Shown piece by piece: positions 22,506-29,965 of a stretch of DNA of 64,000 nt. Source of the stretch: an uncultured Draconibacterium sp. (GTDB taxonomy: Bacteria; Bacteroidota; Bacteroidia; Bacteroidales; Prolixibacteraceae); contig NZ_OY781884.1 in the NCBI RefSeq assembly GCF_963677155.1, forward strand, positions 434,001-498,000, read 5' to 3'. The first letter of the stretch is position 1. Every line of letters begins with the position of its first letter. Both the position numbers and the translations under genes were made by a program. The notes under the pieces are model-generated. The model was not told the DNA's origin. It saw nothing but the letters and a program-made list of their open reading frames with translations, and ran no database searches.

Positions 22506-24338
22506 ATGAAAAAGCATATATTATTATTGGTTTTAATAGCCACATTTTTGGGTGCTTGCGATGAGAGTGAGTTTTTAAAAGAGACACCTCTGGATTTCTT
22601 AAGTGCATCCAACGCTTATTCTACTGCATCTGATTTCGATCAGGCAATTAACGAGCTTTATTACCTTACCCGCTACGAATTTTATTGCAACCAGGAACGT
22701 AGCGCACAGGACTATTTTATGGGTACAGATATACTTGCAAACGGCAGTAGTGGTAGTTCAGATCCGAACCTGTCGGCGAAGTACGGTCCTAGTTCGTCGA
22801 GTAATGTTACCCAGGCTCACTGGGATAAGTTATACCTGCTGGTGGCGCAGGCAAATACTGTAATTGGTCGTTTACCCAGCTCAAGAGTTTCAGAAGACGA
22901 CCAGGTTATATACGAAGCAAAAGCCAGATTTTTCAGAGGGTTGGCTTATCGTACGTTAGCCTATCTATATGGAGGTGTACCTCTTCAACTGGAAGAAGTT
23001 ACTACCCCTAAAACAGATTATGTCAGAGCTACAAAAGAAGCAACATTGGCACAGGCTCTTGAAGATGTTAAATTTGCTGCAGATAATTTGCCTGACATTA
23101 CAAAGGTTAAAGACGGAGAAATCAGTTCTCCGGCTGCATACCATCTTTTGTCTGAATTATACCTTGCCACAGGTGAATACCAAAAGGCAGTTGATGCTGC
23201 AACAGAGGTAATTAAAAATTCAGCAACAGAATTAATGAAACAACGATTTGGCTCTCGAAAAAACGAGACTCCTGGCGATGTATATTGGGACTTATACCGC
23301 ATGAACAATCAAAATCGGGCAAGTGGTAATACCGAAGGACTTTGGGTTATTCAAATGGAGCTTACCGGTACTCAGGCCGGAGGAACCGACCTTAACTCTT
23401 TGTGGAGTTCTCCGGGGAGCTTTTTGCTCGAAAGAATGTGTTCTCCGCAAACCGGTTTGTTTAATATGAGCAAAGGAGGAAAAACATACAAACCATTTAC
23501 ATGGCCTATAGGAGATTATACTGGTGGCCGTGGTATTGGGTCATGTATTCCTACCTATCATTTCGATAAAGAAGTTTGGGGTGGATTAGGTTCTTCCGAG
23601 TTTACAAAAGACATTAGAAATGCGAATCACAACTTTGTACGGAAATTTAAATTTAATACTACCGATGCTGCGCTTATGAGTGAAGTGGTAGCTGCTTTTG
23701 GAAGCGATACTATTGACATTGATAAATACGATGAATACACTGCTGCCGGCTGGACTTTTGTTACAGGAGATAACAACGTAACAACTACATTTCCAGGGCG
23801 GGCGCTTATGTGCTATCAAACAAAATGTGCAGGCCTCTTTGATTATCCTGCTGCAATCGTTAGCAATACTGCTACATATGAACTCAGAAATGGTAGTGGC
23901 GCCGGTGGAACTTTTTCAGACCAATACATGTTCCGCCTGGCCGAAACTTATTTATTAAGGGCCGAAGCATATGTTCGTTTATCCAAATTTACCGAAGCTG
24001 CTGCTGATATTAACGAGGTAAGAAATCGTGCCAATGCCACTCCTGTAACGGCTGCTGATCTTAATACTACAGGAGTTTCGGGGATTGCCGGTTTAGATTA
24101 TATTCTAGACGAACGCATACGTGAATTGGGTATTGAAGAAAAAAGAAGATTAACGCTGGGGCGTTTGGGAGAAGACATTTTTTACAACAGGGTAACAGCT
24201 TATAATCCTTACTATAGCGGGGCTTATGGTACGCGTCCTGCTGTTACTTTCTTAAAAACATATACTTTATATGCAATTCCTCAAACAGCTATTGATGCCA
24301 ATAAAGATGCAGTTCTGGAACAAAACCCAGGATATTAA
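22506..24338 (+). CDS. SusD/RagB-family glycan-binding outer-membrane lipoprotein
   Basis: Surface lipoprotein of 610 residues that caps the SusC barrel and captures glycans. The lipobox is visible in ATFLGACDES with the acylated Cys at about residue 18. The TPR-like SusD fold is indicated by ARFFRGLAYRTLAYLYGGVP near 140-160 and by the C-terminal block with MFRLAETYLLRAEAYVRL and the closing ELGIEEKRRLTLGR and YAIPQTAID motifs. It starts 10 bp after the susC stop, so the two are co-transcribed. A strong terminator-like hairpin follows at 24380. Confidence 0.96.
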   Translation: MKKHILLLVLIATFLGACDESEFLKETPLDFLSASNAYSTASDFDQAINELYYLTRYEFYCNQERSAQDYFMGTDILANGSSGSSDPNLSAKYGPSSSSNVTQAHWDKLYLLVAQANTVIGRLPSSRVSEDDQVIYEAKARFFRGLAYRTLAYLYGGVPLQLEEVTTPKTDYVRATKEATLAQALEDVKFAADNLPDITKVKDGEISSPAAYHLLSELYLATGEYQKAVDAATEVIKNSATELMKQRFGSRKNETPGDVYWDLYRMNNQNRASGNTEGLWVIQMELTGTQAGGTDLNSLWSSPGSFLLERMCSPQTGLFNMSKGGKTYKPFTWPIGDYTGGRGIGSCIPTYHFDKEVWGGLGSSEFTKDIRNANHNFVRKFKFNTTDAALMSEVVAAFGSDTIDIDKYDEYTAAGWTFVTGDNNVTTTFPGRALMCYQTKCAGLFDYPAAIVSNTATYELRNGSGAGGTFSDQYMFRLAETYLLRAEAYVRLSKFTEAAADINEVRNRANATPVTAADLNTTGVSGIAGLDYILDERIRELGIEEKRRLTLGRLGEDIFYNRVTAYNPYYSGAYGTRPAVTFLKTYTLYAIPQTAIDANKDAVLEQNPGY

Positions 24339-24379
24339 TCGGTTATCATAGTTTAGTTTTAGATCTTATATATTGGCAT

Positions 24380-24420
24380 AAAGGGTGGTGCTGACGCCGG
24401 CTAGCATCACCCTTTTTCTT
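24380..24420 (+). terminator. Rho-independent terminator after susD
   Basis: A 13-bp stem (AAAGGGTGGTGCT pairing with AGCATCACCCTTT, one G-U pair) with a 10-nt loop is followed by a T-rich run. It lies 40 bp after the susD stop and upstream of the GH115 gene, so GH115 may be transcribed separately or by partial read-through. Confidence 0.85.
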
Positions 24421-24597
24421 TTCATAAAAACCAGTTCTTGGTTTATATACTGCCCTTGGTTTTAGATGGGTAATTCATGAATTTGCAATATCTTAACAGG
24501 TAATCAGATGTTTGAGAATGAAGTGCCCCAGACAAAAGCAAATATACTGCACCTTACACACCCTCTGTTTCAAATAAAAATTAACAATTATAAACGG

Positions 24598-27222
24598 ATG
24601 AAAATAGTTATCCTGATTTTTTTCTGTGGGCTGTTTCTGGGAAAACGAAGCAATGCTCAGCAAATTACCGGCCTCCCAACCCCTATTATCACCGAAAAAG
24701 AAATAGCAGAAAATGATTTTCCACTTACAGATGTAAATGGAGCCCCCGCAATTCTTAGTTACGACAAATCAGAATACAAAGGTGTAATCCGGGCTATTGG
24801 CGATTTACAGACCGATATTTATAAAGTAACAGGAGTAAAACCGATAATCGATTCAGTCAATTCGTATTCCAGAGTTAAAGTTGTTATTGGAACACTTGGC
24901 AAAAGCAAAATTATCGACCAACTGATTTCTGATCAGACCATTAATATAAGCGATTTAAAAGGGAAATGGGAAAGTTTTGTGATACAAACCATTTCGAACC
25001 CGGTAAATAACGAAAAACAATTAATAATTGTAGGAAGCGATAAACGAGGAACCATATACGGAATTTACGAATTATCACAACAATTGGGTGTTTCTCCCTG
25101 GTACTGGTGGGCCGATGTTCCGGTAAAAAAGCGTCCGGCAGCTTATGTAAAAGCCGGGAGATATTTTTCAGGTGAACCCAAAGTAAAATACCGCGGCATT
25201 TTTATCAACGACGAAAATCCTTGTATGCAAAGCTGGGCCAGAGCAAAATTTGGCGGTATGAACAGGGAGATGTACACACACCTATTTGAATTGCTTTTAC
25301 GTTTGCGCGCGAACTTTCTTTGGCCCGGAATGTGGGGTACATTTAAAGAGCACACCCCTGATGTACCCGTTTTTAAAGATCAAAATGGGAATTACGAAGG
25401 AAACTCGTTTAATGAAGACGATCCTGACAATCCGCGTTTGGCCGATGAATACGGAATTGTTATGGGTACTTCGCATCACGAACCCATGCAACGTTCGCAA
25501 CAGGAATGGATTAGAAATAAAACAAAATATGGTAACGGCGAATGGAACTACCTGACTAACAAAGAAGGAATTCAGAAATTCTTTAAAGAAGGAATTGAAC
25601 ATACCAAAGATTATGAAAGCCTTATAACCATGGGAATGCGTGGCGACGAAGATGAGCCGATGGTTGATGCAGGTAGTGCTGAAGCCAATTTCAGAGTTCT
25701 GGAAGGTATAATGAAAGACCAACGGGAAATTATTGAAGAGGTTACGGGGAAACCGGCTGCAGAAACACCACAAATCTGGACCTTGTACAAAGAAGTGCTC
25801 GAATACTACGATCAGGGCATGGTAGTCCCCGATGATATGATAATCTTGCTTTGCGACGATAACTGGGGCGATGTACGTCGTCTTCCTGAATTAAACGGGG
25901 AAAAGCATCCCGGAGGCTACGGAATGTATTATCATGCCGGATATTACGGAGCCCCGCGTGCCAGCAAATGGTTAAATGTTACTCAACTATCACAAATGTG
26001 GGAGCAGCTTAACCTTACCTACGATTACGGAGTGGATAAAGTATGGATTCTTAATGTTGGAGATTTGAAACCCAACGAGTATCCCATGGATTTTTTTCTG
26101 AACATGGCCTGGAATCCGAAGTCTTTTAACGAAAATAACCTGGTTGATTATTCCCGGAAATTTTGTAGTATCCAATTTGGCGAAAAACAGGCTCAAGAAG
26201 CCGCAGAAATTATCGAGACTTATTGTAAATATGCCAGCCGGATTACTCCAGAAATGCTCAATGATAAAACCTATAACCTGCAAAGTGGCGAGTTTAAAAT
26301 GGTTAAAAACGAATTTCTGGCGCTTGAAGCCCGTGCCCTTCGTCAATTTCTTACCCTGCCTGAAAATTATCAGGATGCTTATACACAACTAGTTTTGTTT
26401 CCGGTTCAGGCACTGGCCAACCTTTACGATATGTATTATAGCCTGGCAATGAACAAGAAACTGGCAAATGAACAAGATATTTTGGCAAATTACTGGGCTG
26501 ATCGGGTAGATTATTGTTTTGATCGCGATTCGGTGTTATGTTACAATTACAACCACAATATGGCTAACGGCAAGTGGAACCACATGATGGATCAACCACA
26601 CATTGGCTATACAACATGGCATGGGCCGGAACATAACATCAGGCCAGAAGTAAAACGCATAAATCCAGATAAGATTAAACAGGGAGGCTATGTTTTTAGC
26701 GAAAACAACGGAGTTGTCGTTATGGAGGCAGAACATTATTTTCAAACAAAATCACTTCCCTCAACCAAATGGACAATCATTCCTGGTATGGGAAGGACTT
26801 TGTCGGGAATTGCATTAATGCCTTACACAAAACAAACAAGCAGTGCTTCAATCAGCTATAAAATGAAGCTAAAACCCAAGTCTGACAGTATTTCAGTGCG
26901 AATTTATTTCGACAGTACCATGCCTTTTAAAAGAGGAGGACACAATGTTTCAGCAAATTTCGACGGAGGTGCAGTAAAAACATGGAACATCAATCAGGAC
27001 TTTATATGGAAAAACTGTTACACAAAAATGTACCCAACCGGAGCTGCCCGTATTAACGAGTCGGTTGTAACCTTGAGTTTGCCAAAAGCTTCAGAAGAAA
27101 ATTACACACTCACGCTAAAGCCTCTTGATCCGGGAATTGTAATATATAAGATAATAGTAGATGATGGTGGATACCAAAATACTTATTTAAAAATGAAAGA
27201 ATCGGACTACGAAAAAATGTAA
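24598..27222 (+). CDS. Glycoside hydrolase family 115 alpha-glucuronidase, exported
   Basis: GH115 enzyme of 874 residues from the ATG at 24598; this start gives a clean signal peptide (about 1-21, MKIVILIFFCGLF to SNAQ), whereas an in-frame ATG at 24508 adds 30 non-family residues. GH115 enzymes remove alpha-1,2-linked (4-O-methyl-)glucuronic acid from internal or terminal residues of glucuronoxylan, and some act on other glucuronate-bearing glycans. Family landmarks are RGTIYGIYELSQQLGVSPWYWW, KYRGIFINDE, the FLWPGMWGTF segment, GMRGDEDEPM, ILLCDDNWGDVRRLP and WILNVGDLKPNEYPMDFFL. A C-terminal beta-sandwich covers about residues 690-870. It follows the susCD pair and hybrid sensor on the same strand and is the only glycoside hydrolase in that locus. 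Confidence 0.95.
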   Translation: MKIVILIFFCGLFLGKRSNAQQITGLPTPIITEKEIAENDFPLTDVNGAPAILSYDKSEYKGVIRAIGDLQTDIYKVTGVKPIIDSVNSYSRVKVVIGTLGKSKIIDQLISDQTINISDLKGKWESFVIQTISNPVNNEKQLIIVGSDKRGTIYGIYELSQQLGVSPWYWWADVPVKKRPAAYVKAGRYFSGEPKVKYRGIFINDENPCMQSWARAKFGGMNREMYTHLFELLLRLRANFLWPGMWGTFKEHTPDVPVFKDQNGNYEGNSFNEDDPDNPRLADEYGIVMGTSHHEPMQRSQQEWIRNKTKYGNGEWNYLTNKEGIQKFFKEGIEHTKDYESLITMGMRGDEDEPMVDAGSAEANFRVLEGIMKDQREIIEEVTGKPAAETPQIWTLYKEVLEYYDQGMVVPDDMIILLCDDNWGDVRRLPELNGEKHPGGYGMYYHAGYYGAPRASKWLNVTQLSQMWEQLNLTYDYGVDKVWILNVGDLKPNEYPMDFFLNMAWNPKSFNENNLVDYSRKFCSIQFGEKQAQEAAEIIETYCKYASRITPEMLNDKTYNLQSGEFKMVKNEFLALEARALRQFLTLPENYQDAYTQLVLFPVQALANLYDMYYSLAMNKKLANEQDILANYWADRVDYCFDRDSVLCYNYNHNMANGKWNHMMDQPHIGYTTWHGPEHNIRPEVKRINPDKIKQGGYVFSENNGVVVMEAEHYFQTKSLPSTKWTIIPGMGRTLSGIALMPYTKQTSSASISYKMKLKPKSDSISVRIYFDSTMPFKRGGHNVSANFDGGAVKTWNINQDFIWKNCYTKMYPTGAARINESVVTLSLPKASEENYTLTLKPLDPGIVIYKIIVDDGGYQNTYLKMKESDYEKM

Positions 27223-27248
27223 TAACCCGATTTAATGATACCAGATTA

Positions 27249-27293
27249 GATGTTGTAATAAAAGGAGAATTTGTCGGCTGCGATTACAACATC
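27249..27293 (+). repeat. Perfect inverted repeat after the GH115 gene
   Basis: GATGTTGTAAT (27249-27259) and ATTACAACATC (27283-27293) are perfect 11-bp inverted arms with a 23-nt loop. No T run follows, so it is not a standard terminator; a terminator lies 37 bp further on. It may be a 3'-end RNA structure protecting the GH115 message, or a small RNA element. Confidence 0.55.
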
Positions 27294-27329
27294 GAACAGA
27301 AAAAAACTATCTCACAAACTGTGTTAATG

Positions 27330-27367
27330 AAAAAACCTGTAGGTAATTTACCTACAGGTTTTTTCTC
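27330..27367. terminator. Bidirectional rho-independent terminator
   Basis: AAAAACCTGTAGGTAA pairs with TTACCTACAGGTTTTT around a one- to three-nt loop, with a T run on either strand. It lies between the GH115 gene (plus) and the SPFH cassette (minus) and can end both transcripts. Confidence 0.88.
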
Positions 27368-27522
27368 CTTTCAAACAATCGCACAAATCAACATAAAATA
27401 AGCGTTATTCTATACTGAATTATTATTGACTTGGTAAGATATCGAATGCCCCCCACACTTTTCATCGCCTTTTCTGTACTGATAAAACAAATGTGTTTCA
27501 TTCAAATTAACAGCTGTATTGT

Positions 27523-27735
27523 TTACGACGATGTAAGAAAATCAAGGATACTTCCGGCGGTACTTCCTCTTCCGGCTTTGTACAGCTCGGTATAACCGCA
27601 TCGTTTGCACGAAATAGCTATAAAACGGCGGTTTTGAATATCAAAAAATCGCGAAAATCCGGAACCTGTGGTTCTGATCTCATCTTCTTCGTACTCCCAA
27701 CTACTGCATTTAGGACAGCTAAAATGTCTCTTCAT
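27523..27735 (-). CDS. Small zinc-ribbon protein
   Basis: Protein of 70 residues with two CxxC pairs: CPKC near residues 7-10 and CKRC near 43-46, giving a complete zinc ribbon. Between them lie the acidic YEEDEIRTTGSGFSRFFD and the RRFIAISC segments typical of small predicted nucleic-acid-binding zinc-ribbon proteins of the DUF2082-like type. It is the last gene of a minus-strand run that begins with the SPFH gene, 36 bp after the second microprotein. The role is unknown; it may bind nucleic acid or act in a protein complex. Confidence 0.82.
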   Translation of the reverse strand: MKRHFSCPKCSSWEYEEDEIRTTGSGFSRFFDIQNRRFIAISCKRCGYTELYKAGRGSTAGSILDFLTSS

Positions 27736-27771
27736 TGTTTTCTGTTTTTTATTGATTTCAGCTAATCAGTA

Positions 27772-27915
27772 TTAGCTTATCAAATAAATTACTAACTGAA
27801 TCGAAAAAAGTATAATTGCAATAGCGAGTACCATTATAAATCTTTTTTGAGTTGAGGTTAATTTAGTTCTGCGCTTTTGTTTATTACCTTTCTTCAGATA
27901 ATCATATTTACCCAT
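27772..27915 (-). CDS. 47-residue single-pass membrane microprotein, copy B
   Basis: Found by hand translation; ATG at 27915, TAA at 27772-27774. The product begins MGKYDYLKKGNKQKRR, a strongly basic head of about 27 residues, followed by one hydrophobic segment (about 28-46, MVLAIAIILFSIQLVIYLI). It has exactly the same length as the microprotein encoded directly upstream and shares its opening pattern MG(K/R)YD(Y/H)LK and overall plan (basic head, then a C-terminal membrane helix), so the two are very likely paralogues. A purine-rich stretch (AAGGA) lies 16 bp before the start. The basic head should face the cytoplasm. I do not recognise the family; partnership with the SPFH or DUF6141-like membrane proteins is inference. 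Confidence 0.7.
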   Translation of the reverse strand: MGKYDYLKKGNKQKRRTKLTSTQKRFIMVLAIAIILFSIQLVIYLIS

Positions 27916-27945
27916 TTTCTGACATTTTAATCCTTTTCCAAAATG

Positions 27946-28089
27946 CTATTTCTTAAACTGCATCACTACTTGAAGAATAAAACCACTGATAACCAATGCA
28001 AAAACAATTACAGTTATTATTTCCCGTACCATTTTCAGTTTACTCTTCTTTATTTCTTTTTTTGCTTTTAAATGATCATACCTTCCCAT
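27946..28089 (-). CDS. 47-residue single-pass membrane microprotein, copy A
   Basis: Found by hand translation; ATG at 28089, TAG at 27946-27948. It opens MGRYDHLKAKKEIKKSK, a basic head, followed by a hydrophobic segment (about 24-43, IITVIVFALVISGFILQVV) and ends QFKK. Its start overlaps the 3' end of the ribbon-helix-helix gene by 14 bp in another frame, indicating translational coupling. The protein matches the next gene in length, N-terminal motif and layout. Two independent frames conserving the same MG-basic-YD-aromatic-LK start is hard to explain by chance. No known family is recognised. Confidence 0.7.
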   Translation of the reverse strand: MGRYDHLKAKKEIKKSKLKMVREIITVIVFALVISGFILQVVMQFKK

Positions 28090-28249
28090 CGTCGGAACCT
28101 TTTTTTAGTCGTCTTGCATCTTTTAAAGCCTTATGTATTATCCATTCAATTTGCCCGTTTATACTTCTGAAATCATCGGCTGCCCATTTTTCAACGGCTT
28201 CCATCATTTCAGGGCTAACGCGCAATACAAACGATTTCTTCTTCGCCAT
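28076..28249 (-). CDS. Arc-type ribbon-helix-helix DNA-binding protein
   Basis: Protein of 57 residues, ATG at 28249 and TGA at 28076-28078, translated by hand. It shows the ribbon-helix-helix pattern: a beta-strand KSFVLRVSPEM, helix A MMEAVEKWAADDF, the RSIN turn, and helix B GQIEWIIHKALKDARR. Proteins of this fold bind DNA as dimers on short tandem or inverted repeats. It starts 1 bp after the stop of the DUF6141-like gene, so it is in the same operon, and it overlaps the first microprotein gene. A tandem ATTTTGATAT repeat just upstream of the operon is a good candidate for its binding site, which would make it an autoregulator. Confidence 0.85.
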   Translation of the reverse strand: MAKKKSFVLRVSPEMMEAVEKWAADDFRSINGQIEWIIHKALKDARRLKKGSDDGKV

Positions 28250-28250
28250 T

Positions 28251-28775
28251 CTAATCCTCCTTTTCCATCAATTTTTGCATGGCATGTTCAAGGGCTTGTT
28301 GTTTTTGTGTACCTATCAGGAATCGTTTTCCATTTTTCATATACAACTGCAAGCCTATTCGCCCCGCTACCGTCCATGCACTCCCCTTTCGCAAACGACG
28401 TTTTATGCCACGGCCACCGTACTCTCTTTTGGGGTGATATTCTCGCAATTCATACTTTTCAATTTGCGACGAGTCGATATCTTTCCTCTTCCGAATAAGT
28501 GGCGGAAAACAAACGGAGAGTTTATCGGCCGTAATTTTTGTTTTAAGTTTTGTCCGAAAGAGCAATACAAAAATAAGAACCATCACCAAAACTGTTACAC
28601 CTGATATAACCAGCCCCTCCGTAGTCATCGGATTATCGCCGGGCGGATTTTCAGCCGTCAGGAAATAGATTCCCCGAAAAAATGGAATGGCAGCGGCCGG
28701 CACGGCAAGCAGCATCAACAGCCACAACCATCTTTTACCAAACTCCTGTTCTTCTTTAAAAAGAAGCTTTTTCAT
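28251..28775 (-). CDS. DUF6141-like membrane protein
   Basis: Membrane protein of 174 residues with two hydrophobic segments, about 17-38 (WLWLLMLLAVPAAAIPFF) and about 54-75 (GLVISGVTVLVMVLIFVLLF), then a basic cytoplasmic domain of about 100 residues containing TKITADKLSVCFPPL and AGRIGLQLYMKNGKRFLIGT. The layout resembles PH-like membrane domains and the DUF6141 family; the family name is from memory and moderately sure. It begins 5 bp after the SPFH stop and ends 1 bp before the ribbon-helix-helix start, so the three are tightly co-transcribed. No enzymatic motif is seen. Confidence 0.78.
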   Translation of the reverse strand: MKKLLFKEEQEFGKRWLWLLMLLAVPAAAIPFFRGIYFLTAENPPGDNPMTTEGLVISGVTVLVMVLIFVLLFRTKLKTKITADKLSVCFPPLIRKRKDIDSSQIEKYELREYHPKREYGGRGIKRRLRKGSAWTVAGRIGLQLYMKNGKRFLIGTQKQQALEHAMQKLMEKED

Positions 28776-28780
28776 GGTGT

Positions 28781-29629
28781 TTATTGATATAGTGATCCGG
28801 TATTTACCACAGGCGTTGCATCTTTATCGCCACACAATACAACCATTAAATTACTTACCATAGTTGCTTTTTTATCTTCATCCAACTCAACAATACTTTT
28901 TTCGCTAAGTTCGTCAAGAGCCATTTCCACCATACTCACGGCACCTTCAACAATTTTGTAACGGGCTGCAACAATAGCCGTAGCTTGCTGACGCTTCAAC
29001 ATGGCCTGTGCAATTTCCTGCGCATAAGCGATGTGGTTAATTCGCGCCTCAATAACATGAATTCCTGCAATTTCGAGCCGCTCAATAATCTCAGCTTCAA
29101 GCTTTTCGTTTACTTCCTCTGTTCCGTCGCGAAGTGTAACCTTTGCATTTTCATCCTCGATGTTGTCGTACGGATACATACCCGCCAGTTTTCTTAGCGC
29201 TGCCTCACTTTGTACCACAACAAAATGTTCAAACTCATCTACACCGAAAGCGGCCCGATAGGTTTCGTCTACCTTCCAAACCAGCACCACTCCAATCATA
29301 ATCGGATTACCCAATTTGTCGTTCACTTTAATAGGCTCACTGTCGAAGTTGCGCGCCCTAAGCGAAATTTTCTTACGAACATAAAAAGGATTGACCCAAT
29401 AGAATCCGTTGGTTTTAATAGTGCCTTTGTAAGCTCCAAACAAAACCATTACACAACTTTGGTTGGGATCGACCACCGTAAAACCGATGGCAATTAGAAT
29501 GAATACCGGGACTAGCAGAATCGTCGGAACAATCATTCCCCCGACAAAACAGAAAATAATAACTCCCAATAAAATAAGCTCCAGAAACAGGAACACGTAA
29601 CCAGATAAAGCTGAATGTTGTTTTTCCAT
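28781..29629 (-). CDS. SPFH/Band-7 domain protein (stomatin-like)
   Basis: Membrane-anchored scaffold protein of 282 residues. Two N-terminal hydrophobic segments (about 9-30 and 33-52) lead into the Band-7/SPFH domain (about 53-235), which starts FTVVDPNQSCVMVLFGAY and contains FYWVNPFYVRKKISLRARNF and the AYAQEIAQAMLKRQQATAIV helix. SPFH proteins form oligomeric cages or microdomains and often control proteases or other membrane partners. No NfeD-type protease partner is adjacent; the downstream partners are the DUF6141-like protein, a ribbon-helix-helix protein, two microproteins and a zinc ribbon. A tandem 10-bp direct repeat lies 17 bp upstream of the start codon. Confidence 0.93.
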   Translation of the reverse strand: MEKQHSALSGYVFLFLELILLGVIIFCFVGGMIVPTILLVPVFILIAIGFTVVDPNQSCVMVLFGAYKGTIKTNGFYWVNPFYVRKKISLRARNFDSEPIKVNDKLGNPIMIGVVLVWKVDETYRAAFGVDEFEHFVVVQSEAALRKLAGMYPYDNIEDENAKVTLRDGTEEVNEKLEAEIIERLEIAGIHVIEARINHIAYAQEIAQAMLKRQQATAIVAARYKIVEGAVSMVEMALDELSEKSIVELDEDKKATMVSNLMVVLCGDKDATPVVNTGSLYQ

Positions 29630-29646
29630 GATATTAAATATTTTTC

Positions 29647-29667
29647 ATTTTGATATTATTTTGATAT
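29647..29667 (-). promoter_or_regulatory. Tandem direct repeat, candidate ribbon-helix-helix operator
   Basis: ATTTTGATAT occurs twice (29647-29656 and 29658-29667, as read on the plus strand) with a 1-bp spacer, an 11-bp period close to one helical turn. It lies 17 bp before the SPFH start codon. Ribbon-helix-helix dimers commonly bind such closely spaced repeats, and one is encoded in this operon. Binding is inferred. Confidence 0.55.
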
Positions 29668-29965
29668 CACTAAAGTATTACATTTATTTATATAAGCCAA
29701 CAATATAATTGTGTTTTAAATCATATTATTAAAAAAGATTAAGATTACTTCAGATATCCAGCGCGAATATTTATTAAAGAGATAATTTCGTCCATACCAT
29801 TTCCCCTATTCAGACTATTAATTATTTATGAATAGTTCGTGCTAAGAAATCAATAGAAACATGTGTTTTCTTATTTTGCTGCCCTTTGAAAACATTATAT
29901 TTAAAATTTACAATTAGCCATTAAACAAACAAATGGGTTTTACGTTCCACTAAAAAAGTATAAGA
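29668..29965. other. AT-rich divergent intergenic region
   Basis: About 300 bp between the SPFH operon (minus) and nhaA (plus). It should hold both promoters, but I see no clear -33/-7 pair, hairpin or small gene. Confidence 0.5.

Noticed and set aside
24508-24597. N-terminal extension of the GH115 gene
   Set aside because: Adds 30 residues ahead of a clean signal peptide beginning at the ATG at 24598.
27996-28604. 202-codon plus-strand open frame
   Set aside because: It is antisense to the DUF6141-like, ribbon-helix-helix and first microprotein genes; its translation is rich in Phe, Leu, Ser and His with no domain, while the minus strand shows recognised families.
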